Positions 6,289-10,505 of a stretch of DNA of 10,505 bases are shown one piece after another. A program made the translations under genes and the position numbers. Origin of the DNA: Bacillota bacterium. GTDB taxonomy: Bacteria; Bacillota; Dethiobacteria; Dethiobacterales; Dethiobacteraceae. The stretch's first letter is position 1. Each line of letters begins with the position of its first letter. Location: contig DUUE01000296.1 in NCBI GenBank assembly GCA_012841735.1, forward strand, positions 1 through 10,505, written 5' to 3'. The notes under the pieces are model-generated. The model was not told the origin of the DNA. It did not search any database and saw only the letters and a list, made by a program, of their open reading frames with translations.

Positions 6289-7325
6289 AAAAACTGTCAG
6301 AAGCTTATGGTATCTCCGGTGATGAAAGCAATGTACGGGAACTGCTGCGCCGGGAACTGGAACCCTATGCAGAAGAAATCCGGACCGATGCCCTGGGCAA
6401 TCTTTACATCATAAAAGGCAAAGGCAAAAAACCGCGCGTTATGCTGACGGCCCATATGGATGAAATCGGCCTGATTGTGGTGGGGTATGAAAAGAGCGGC
6501 TTGCTGCGGGCGGCAAAAGTGGGCGGCATTGATGACCGTGTCCTGGTTTCAAAACCTGTTGTGGTGGGACCAAATCACATCCCCGGAGTCATTGGCGCCA
6601 AAGCAATTCACCTGCAAAAGCCTGCCGAGCGGAAAAAACCGCTGGACATCACCAACCTTTATATCGACATCGGTGTACGCTGCCAGGAGGAGGCGGAAAA
6701 ACTGGTGTGCATCGGTGATTACGTGGCCTTTTGCCAGCAGACAAGAGAGCTGGGTACCAACTGCCTGCTGGGCAAAGCGTTTGATGACCGGGCGGGTTGT
6801 GCCGTGCTGGCCGAACTCTGCAAGGAGGATTATGACCTGGAACTGACCGCCGTTTTTACCGTGCAGGAAGAGATCGGCTTAAGAGGGGCAACTGTGGCGG
6901 CTTATAATGTTTATCCCGATGTGGGCATAGTCCTGGAAGGGACTTCGGCTTATGACGTGGCCGGCATTACCGACACAGGGTATGTAACCAGGCTGGGAGG
7001 CGGACCGGCCATCACGCTGATGGATTCCTCCTTTATTGCCGCGCAAAAAATGGTGGACTTTATCGTCAGCACGGCGGAAAAGCTGGCCATCCCCTATCAG
7101 TTCCGCCGCCTGACAACGGCCGGAACTGATGCCGGGGCCATTTCCCTGGCCCATGACGGTATCCCCGGTGCGGTAATTGCACTGCCCTGCCGTTACATCC
7201 ATTCCCCGGTATCGATCTTAAATCTTGCTGATTTTCATCATACAATACGACTGGCCAAAGGGTTGCTTGTGGCCATAGCTGAAGGAGGGCTGCCCCTTGA
7301 AAGAACTGCTGAAAAAATTGAGTGA
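6279..7325 (+). CDS. M42 family metallo-aminopeptidase, second of three
   Basis: 348 residues, a paralogue of the genes on both sides. ATG 6279 lies inside the end of the first M42 gene, with GTGGAGGA at 6265-6272 as ribosome site. Metal and catalytic residues: His59 (TAHMDEIG), Asp169 (AFDDRAG), Glu197-Glu198 (VQEEIG) and His308 (CRYIHSP). The ligand that is Asp in the other two copies (DVT) is Glu220 here (VLEGTSAYDVAG). This VLEGT form occurs in some M42 proteins as I remember the family, so activity may be kept with a different metal or peptide preference. The segment after it (DVAGITDTG) also differs from the copies beside it, which read HGDMPG and LVGDTPEA. The end overlaps the third copy by 29 nt. 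It should share a transcript with both and may be a partner subunit in a mixed particle. Confidence 0.92.
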   Translation: MLLKKLSEAYGISGDESNVRELLRRELEPYAEEIRTDALGNLYIIKGKGKKPRVMLTAHMDEIGLIVVGYEKSGLLRAAKVGGIDDRVLVSKPVVVGPNHIPGVIGAKAIHLQKPAERKKPLDITNLYIDIGVRCQEEAEKLVCIGDYVAFCQQTRELGTNCLLGKAFDDRAGCAVLAELCKEDYDLELTAVFTVQEEIGLRGATVAAYNVYPDVGIVLEGTSAYDVAGITDTGYVTRLGGGPAITLMDSSFIAAQKMVDFIVSTAEKLAIPYQFRRLTTAGTDAGAISLAHDGIPGAVIALPCRYIHSPVSILNLADFHHTIRLAKGLLVAIAEGGLPLERTAEKIE

Positions 7326-8313
7326 AACATACGGGCCGTCAGGCAGGGAAGAACAGATCGCCGCCGTTATCAGGCAGGAACTTGAAGGCTATGTTGATGA
7401 AATCTTCACCGACAAAATGGGCAATCTCTGTGCCGTAAAAAAAGGATCCGGCACCAAAATTATGGTGGCGGCACACATGGATGAAATCGGTGTCATTGTT
7501 ACTTACATTGATGACAAAGGCTTCCTCCGTTTCAGCAATGTGGGCGGGGTCTCGCCTTTTATCCTCCTGGGCCAGCGGGTTGTCTTCGCCGACGGCACGA
7601 CCGGGACCATCGGTGTGGAAAAACTGGATGACATCAAGAAGCTCACGCTTGACAAACTTTATATAGATATCGGCGCTGCCGGCAAAAAGGAAGCGGAGCA
7701 GAAGGTAAAAATCGGCGATATCGCCACCTATGACCGCAAAACGGCTCTTATGGGCACACGCATGACCGGCAAGGCCATGGATAACCGGGCCGGCTGTGCC
7801 GTGCTGATCGCCGCCCTGCGTGAACTGCCGCCCACAGAGCACGAAATTTATGCCGTTTTTACCATCCAGGAAGAAGTGGGGCTGCGCGGCGCCAGGACTT
7901 CCGGCTACCGGATCAACCCCGACCTGGGCCTGGCCGTAGACGTGACACTGGTGGGAGATACGCCGGAAGCCGCCACCAACAATGTTGCCCTGGGCAAGGG
8001 CGCCGCCATTAAAGTAAAAGATTCTTCCATTATCTGCCACCCGCAGGTAAAAGCCCGCCTGGCGGAACTGGCAGAGAAAGAAAATATCCCGCACCAGTTT
8101 GAAGTCCTGACGGCAGGGGGAACGGATGCGGGAGCCATCCACCTGACCCGCGAGGGCATCCCCTCGGGAGCAATTTCCGTACCGTGCCGCTATGTGCACA
8201 CACCGGTAGAAACGGTTGATCTCAATGACATGGACAGTGCCGTCAGGCTGCTGCGGGCGTTCCTCTTAAACCCGGTGGAACCGGACAAAATTTCAACCTG
8301 CCATGCCGGCTGA
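7297..8313 (+). CDS. M42 family metallo-aminopeptidase, third of three
   Basis: 338 residues. The start is TTG at 7297, 7 nt after a strong AAGGAGGG site (7282-7289) within the end of the second copy. The N-terminus (KELLKKLSETYGPSGREE) lines up with LLKKLSEAYGISGDES of the second copy. Ligands: His60 (AAHMDEIG), Asp162 (AMDNRAG, with Asn after the liganding Asp where the other copies have Asp), Glu192-Glu193 (IQEEVG), Asp215 (AVDVTLVG) and His301 (CRYVHTP). It is the shortest copy, mainly because the loop after IGVEK lacks the HLT/HLQKP-type insert seen in copies one and two. It is the last gene of the operon; no T-run terminator follows, only weak stem-loops at 8320-8360, before the tRNA unit. 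Confidence 0.92.
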   Translation: MKELLKKLSETYGPSGREEQIAAVIRQELEGYVDEIFTDKMGNLCAVKKGSGTKIMVAAHMDEIGVIVTYIDDKGFLRFSNVGGVSPFILLGQRVVFADGTTGTIGVEKLDDIKKLTLDKLYIDIGAAGKKEAEQKVKIGDIATYDRKTALMGTRMTGKAMDNRAGCAVLIAALRELPPTEHEIYAVFTIQEEVGLRGARTSGYRINPDLGLAVDVTLVGDTPEAATNNVALGKGAAIKVKDSSIICHPQVKARLAELAEKENIPHQFEVLTAGGTDAGAIHLTREGIPSGAISVPCRYVHTPVETVDLNDMDSAVRLLRAFLLNPVEPDKISTCHAG

Positions 8314-8379
8314 GCCGTACAGGTGTTGCTTGCACCCTGAGTGCCTTGCTTTTGGCATGTTCATGTCACAAACTGTTAC

Positions 8380-8408
8380 TTGCAATTTGATCCCGGCTGT
8401 GTTATATT
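8380..8408 (+). promoter_or_regulatory. Sigma-A promoter (extended -10) for tRNA-Leu
   Basis: The -35 TTGCAA (8380-8385) and -10 TATATT (8403-8408) are separated by 17 nt. TG at 8400-8401 makes an extended -10. Transcription would start near 8415, about 24 nt before the mature tRNA. Confidence 0.85.
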
Positions 8409-8438
8409 AACATACGGATTCCCGAAAAAACTTAATGT

Positions 8439-8521
8439 GTCGGAGTGGCGGAACTGGCAGACGCGCACGTTTGAGGGGCGTGTGGGCAACCGTACGGGTT
8501 CAAGTCCCGTCTCCGACACCA
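8439..8521 (+). tRNA. tRNA-Leu, anticodon GAG, CCA encoded
   Basis: An 83-nt class II tRNA. The acceptor GTCGGAG (8439-8445) pairs with CTCCGAC (8511-8517), followed by discriminator A73 and an encoded CCA. The D arm TGGCGGAACTGGCAGACGC is typical of tRNA-Leu, with U8 and A14. The anticodon stem CACGT/GCGTG (8466-8470, 8478-8482) closes the loop TTGAGGG, with anticodon GAG at 8473-8475, reading CUC and CUU codons. A long variable arm (8483-8493) and T arm ACGGG-TTCAAGT-CCCGT complete it. It has its own promoter and terminator, so it is an independent single-tRNA unit. Confidence 0.97.
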
Positions 8522-8534
8522 TTAAAAGCCTTGG

Positions 8535-8562
8535 AAGACAGCGCTTTGCGGCTGTCTTTTTT
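8535..8562 (+). terminator. Rho-independent terminator of tRNA-Leu
   Basis: An 8-bp stem AAGACAGC (8535-8542) / GCTGTCTT (8551-8558) with an 8-nt loop leads into a T run (8557-8562). It begins 13 nt after the CCA end. Confidence 0.92.
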
Positions 8563-8582
8563 GTTTTGCCGGCCGGAGTAAA

Positions 8583-8611
8583 AACATACCGGCTTGTTTT
8601 TGCATATGATA
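8583..8611 (+). promoter_or_regulatory. Possible sigma-K-type (late mother-cell sporulation) promoter
   Basis: AACA (8583-8586) and CATATGATA (8603-8611), 16 nt apart, fit the Bacillus sigma-K pattern of a short AC-containing -35 and CATAnnnTA -10. Transcription would start near 8619, between the tRNA terminator and the strong ribosome site at 8630. The motif is short and AT-rich, so chance is possible. The same -10 also reads TATGAT (8605-8610) for sigma-A, but with no acceptable -35. Confidence 0.4.
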
Positions 8612-8788
8612 TGGCAGTACCAATGTTGTAAAGGAGGCTGCACAGATGGGCAGTTTTATGAGGAATGTTCCTGCTGCCTGCGGCGGGTCAGGTTTACCAC
8701 GGAAAAGGAACGTCTCAGGGCAGTACTGCTTGCTGCAGGTGAGTTTATATGTTCAAAGTGCAGGGCGGGGATGAAGGAAGATGCCTAA
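8606..8788 (+). CDS. Small CxxC/CxxC (zinc-ribbon-like) protein; start uncertain, frame probably disrupted near its 5' end
   Basis: Up to 60 residues from ATG 8606. The convincing part starts around residue 16: CSCC (Cys21, Cys24) and CSKC (Cys49, Cys52) are two CxxC pairs 24 residues apart, separated by a charged, probably helical segment (TTEKERLRAVLLAAGEF). This suits a small zinc-binding fold; I do not recognise the family. Its stop overlaps the amidase ATG by 8 nt, which argues that this frame is translated. The start is odd. A very strong AAAGGAGG (8630-8637) points to ATG 8646, but that ATG is in another frame and would give an unrelated 42-residue peptide. One extra G in the GGG at 8648-8650 would join ATG 8646 to the Cys frame and give about 47 residues. 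ATG 8606 and TTG 8594 are in frame but lack ribosome sites and lie in the putative promoter. Confidence 0.5.
   Translation: MIWQYQCCKGGCTDGQFYEECSCCLRRVRFTTEKERLRAVLLAAGEFICSKCRAGMKEDA
8630..8637 (+). promoter_or_regulatory. Strong ribosome binding site facing an out-of-frame ATG
   Basis: AAAGGAGG lies 8 nt before ATG 8646. That ATG opens a short frame ending near 8774 with no recognisable product, while the plausible Cys-rich frame runs one base off. The site marks where translation of the small gene was probably meant to begin. Confidence 0.6.
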
Positions 8789-9632
8789 AATATATTTACG
8801 GGCGGGGCATGGCGGCACATCGCCGGGTACTGCCGGCAACGGCCTGGTGGAAAAACAGGAGACATTAAAACATGTTCTGGCGCTGGCCGGCATGCTGGCG
8901 GAATATGAGGTGGAACTGAAGCTTGCCCGTACCGGGGACACCACTGTCAGCCTGTCAGCCAGTATTGAAGAAGCAAACCGCTGGGGAGCGGACCTTTATT
9001 ATTCCAGCCACGTGAACGGTTTTACAGACAGCAGGGCTTTGGGGTATGAGAGTTATATCTATACTGCTCCCTCGGCGGGAAGCATCCGTGCGCAGAATAT
9101 CCTTCATCCACGCCAGGCGGCAGTTTGGGTAAAGTGGGGCAGCAGGGACAGGGGGATGAAACGGGCCAATTTTGCTGAACTGCGGGAAACGGCCATGCCG
9201 GCAATTTTGGTGGAACAGGGGTTTATTACCAATCCGGGCGATGCCGGCTTGCTGAAACAGGGAAGTTTCATAAACGAACTGACAACGGCGACTGTACAGG
9301 GGCTTGTGGAGCTCTACGGTCTGAAAAAGAAAGAGGGGACGGGGGGAGAGCCGGCAGCAAAAACCGGAAAATATATTGCTGCAGCCGGTGATACGCTGCA
9401 GAAGGTGGCGGACAGATATAATCTGACAGTGGGCGACCTGAAACGGCTGAATCCCCATCTTGCAGACGGTACGCTCCTGGCGGGCGACATTGTTTATGTG
9501 ACACTTCCCGGTGAAGTGGAAAAAGAGTATGCCGCACTGAACAGGGAGCTGCTCCTTTGCAGGGAAAAAGTACGGGAGTTCCGGGAGCTTGGCAGACAAA
9601 TTCAGCTATTGTCACAGAAACTGAACGAATAA
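8781..9632 (+). CDS. N-acetylmuramoyl-L-alanine amidase (Amidase_3) with LysM-like domain and C-terminal coiled coil
   Basis: 283 residues. It should cleave the bond between N-acetylmuramic acid and the stem peptide in peptidoglycan. Amidase_3 residues: His10 (RAGHGG), Glu24 (GLVEKQ), His77 (SSHVNG) and catalytic Glu145 (LVEQGFITN), with DRGMKRANFAELRET (123-137). A Lys/Gly/Glu-rich linker (183-197) leads to a LysM-like wall-binding domain (198-242: YIAAAGDTLQKVADRYNLTV), then a charged helix (245-283) likely to form a coiled coil. There is no signal peptide, as in B. subtilis CwlC (mother-cell lysis) and in phage endolysins. The usual DAGHGG has Arg for Asp, and the usual Arg in VSLxxR is Ser60 or Ser61. 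ATG 8781 has GAAGGAAG just upstream and overlaps the small Cys gene by 8 nt. No holin or other phage gene is nearby, so a sporulation role is favoured over an endolysin. Confidence 0.88.
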   Translation: MPKIYLRAGHGGTSPGTAGNGLVEKQETLKHVLALAGMLAEYEVELKLARTGDTTVSLSASIEEANRWGADLYYSSHVNGFTDSRALGYESYIYTAPSAGSIRAQNILHPRQAAVWVKWGSRDRGMKRANFAELRETAMPAILVEQGFITNPGDAGLLKQGSFINELTTATVQGLVELYGLKKKEGTGGEPAAKTGKYIAAAGDTLQKVADRYNLTVGDLKRLNPHLADGTLLAGDIVYVTLPGEVEKEYAALNRELLLCREKVREFRELGRQIQLLSQKLNE

Positions 9633-9640
9633 TTTTTTTT
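9601..9640 (+). terminator. Weak terminator candidate after the amidase
   Basis: TTCAG (9601-9605) and CTGAA (9621-9625) could pair around a 15-nt loop, followed by a run of eight T (9633-9640) directly after the TAA stop. The stem is short and seven bases separate it from the T run, so efficiency is doubtful. Confidence 0.25.
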
Positions 9641-9763
9641 GCCCGCCTGGTTGTCAGCGGCTCAATTTTGCCATAAGCAAGCGAAATGCCAAGGAAAACT
9701 AAGCAAATGCATCAGAGAATAAGGCAATTAGTTATTTTTATCCCTACCGTAAGGATATAGGTA

Positions 9764-9792
9764 TTGTCAGCTATAAGTGAATGTGATATCAT
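9764..9792 (+). promoter_or_regulatory. Sigma-A promoter (extended -10) for the lipoprotein gene
   Basis: The -35 TTGTCA (9764-9769) and -10 TATCAT (9787-9792) are 17 nt apart. TG at 9784-9785 gives an extended -10. Transcription would start near 9799, about 42 nt before the ATG. The rest of the 9641-9763 gap shows nothing I can name. Confidence 0.75.
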
Positions 9793-9840
9793 GAACAAGA
9801 ATTAAAGAATTCACCTTTATCAGAAACGGGAGGGGTTTAG

Positions 9841-10505
9841 ATGAAACTCAAAAAAATTGTGGCAGTACTGTTAATCCTGTCATTGGCAGCCCTGTTGTTT
9901 GTCGGCTGCGGCGGCGGCAACACAAACAACAACAACGCCGGCAACAATAATAATACCGGTAACAACAATGATAACAACAATGACGTGGAAGAGCCCAAAG
10001 CTACTGCCGGAAAACTGGGACTTGGTGTAGTCAACTCTATAGCCAAATCGAAAGATTACGCTCCGGCTGAAGGGGACAAATCTGAAGTTTTGGCTGCCGG
10101 CCAGGTCGATACCACAATGGCGGCAGTGCTTTTTGATGCGGACGGTAAAATTCTCAAGGTTGATATTGACACCGCCCAGACTGTGGTAAAATTTGATGCC
10201 GATATGAAGGTTACCAACAGGGACGAAGTCCTGAAGACCAAGGTGGAAAAAGGCGACGAGTACGGTATGAAGAGAGTTTCCACCATTGACAAAGAGTGGT
10301 TTGAGCAAATTGAAGAACTGGAAAAATGGATGGTTGGCAAAACTGTTGCGGAAGTCAAGGGATTAAAAGTTAAAGTCCGCGACGAATCACACCAGCATGT
10401 TCCCGATGTTCCGGAACTGACCTCACTGGTTACCATTACCGTGGAAGGTTACATTGAGGCAGTGGCAAAAGCCTGGGATAACGCGGTAGACGTGGAAAAT
10501 GCAGA
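9841..10505 (+). CDS. Lipoprotein with Asn-rich linker, function unknown (3' end outside window)
   Basis: At least 221 residues, still open at the window end. ATG 9841 follows GGGAGGGG (9828-9835) by 5 nt. The N-terminus is a type II signal peptide: a KLKK basic start, a hydrophobic stretch (6-20) and the lipobox FVGC with Cys23. The mature protein should be lipid-anchored outside the membrane. Residues 24-48 form a Gly/Asn linker with Asn runs, which would hold the rest away from the membrane. The folded part starts near 57. It has VDTTMAAVLFDADGKILKVDID (about 89-110) and KGDEYGMKRV, then KEWFEQIEELEKWMVGKTV (151-169). This pattern recalls small extracytoplasmic proteins of Clostridia, some annotated as FMN-binding-like, but I see no clear flavin motif and would not name a function. 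The sequence resembles a repeat of an alpha/beta unit, which the missing end might complete. Confidence 0.85.
   Translation, partial: MKLKKIVAVLLILSLAALLFVGCGGGNTNNNNAGNNNNTGNNNDNNNDVEEPKATAGKLGLGVVNSIAKSKDYAPAEGDKSEVLAAGQVDTTMAAVLFDADGKILKVDIDTAQTVVKFDADMKVTNRDEVLKTKVEKGDEYGMKRVSTIDKEWFEQIEELEKWMVGKTVAEVKGLKVKVRDESHQHVPDVPELTSLVTITVEGYIEAVAKAWDNAVDVENA

Noticed and set aside
7339..8199. 286-codon open frame on the - strand opposite the third M42 gene
   Set aside because: It is a shadow of the coding strand with no motif, start signal or promoter; similar shadows occur opposite the other M42 copies.
5236..8313. Endoglucanase (CelM) label for the M42 proteins
   Set aside because: The metal-binding pattern is that of M42 aminopeptidases; the cellulase name is an old annotation carried by this family.
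8320..8361. Stem-loops after the third M42 gene (CAGGTG/CACCCTG with a bulge; TGCC/GGCA)
   Set aside because: The stems are short or bulged and have no T run, so I did not call a terminator.
8341..8631. 96-codon + strand frame across the tRNA-Leu region
   Set aside because: It reads straight through a tRNA and its terminator and has no ribosome site.
8781..9632. Amidase as an endolysin of a prophage
   Set aside because: No holin, tail, integrase or other phage gene is present, and the neighbours are ordinary chromosomal genes; a remnant cannot be fully excluded.
9736..9766. TATCC/GGATA and TACC/GGTA symmetries before the lipoprotein promoter
   Set aside because: The arms are 4-5 bp, overlapping and not followed by a T run; I regard them as chance.

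Overview
The window reads as a gene-dense chromosomal segment from a spore-forming, anaerobic-type Firmicute, probably a Clostridia/Peptococcaceae-like lineage. That placement is inference. It rests on strong AGGAGG-type ribosome binding sites, GTG and TTG starts, short operons closed by GC-stem/T-run terminators, a citramalate route to isoleucine, a tandem set of M42 aminopeptidases, a tRNA-Leu with encoded CCA, and a signal-less amidase/LysM protein behind a sporulation-type promoter motif. No insertion sequence, CRISPR array or clear prophage is visible. All convincing genes lie on the + strand.

Layout: (1) 1-1633 is the end of a polyamine operon: the 3' part of speD (AdoMet decarboxylase), a spermidine/thermospermine-type aminopropyltransferase, then ndk, closed by a perfect 11-bp terminator. 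SpeD makes decarboxylated AdoMet, which the aminopropyltransferase uses. (2) 1787-2257 is a single unrecognised gene with a Cys-Cys-Cys N-terminus; its stop codon starts inside the loop of its own terminator. (3) 2365-5159 is a two-gene unit with a near-consensus sigma-A promoter: cimA (citramalate synthase), then, 2 nt later, a stand-alone MetE/UROD-fold protein of unknown substrate. (4) 5236-8313 holds three overlapping paralogous M42 metallo-aminopeptidases. (5) 8380-8562 is a self-contained tRNA-Leu(GAG) unit with promoter and terminator. (6) 8583-9632 is a small CxxC/CxxC protein, probably frame-disrupted near its start, overlapping an N-acetylmuramoyl-alanine amidase with a LysM-like domain and C-terminal helix. 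(7) 9764-10505 is a promoter and the start of an Asn-rich-linker lipoprotein that runs off the window.

The points most worth follow-up are the cimA-linked MetE-fold protein with an altered metal-ligand set, the three-gene M42 array (possible mixed TET particle), the thermospermine-synthase-like features of the aminopropyltransferase, and the combination of a sigma-K-like promoter, a frame-disrupted zinc-ribbon ORF and a cytosolic-type amidase. No wholly new system can be demonstrated from this sequence alone.
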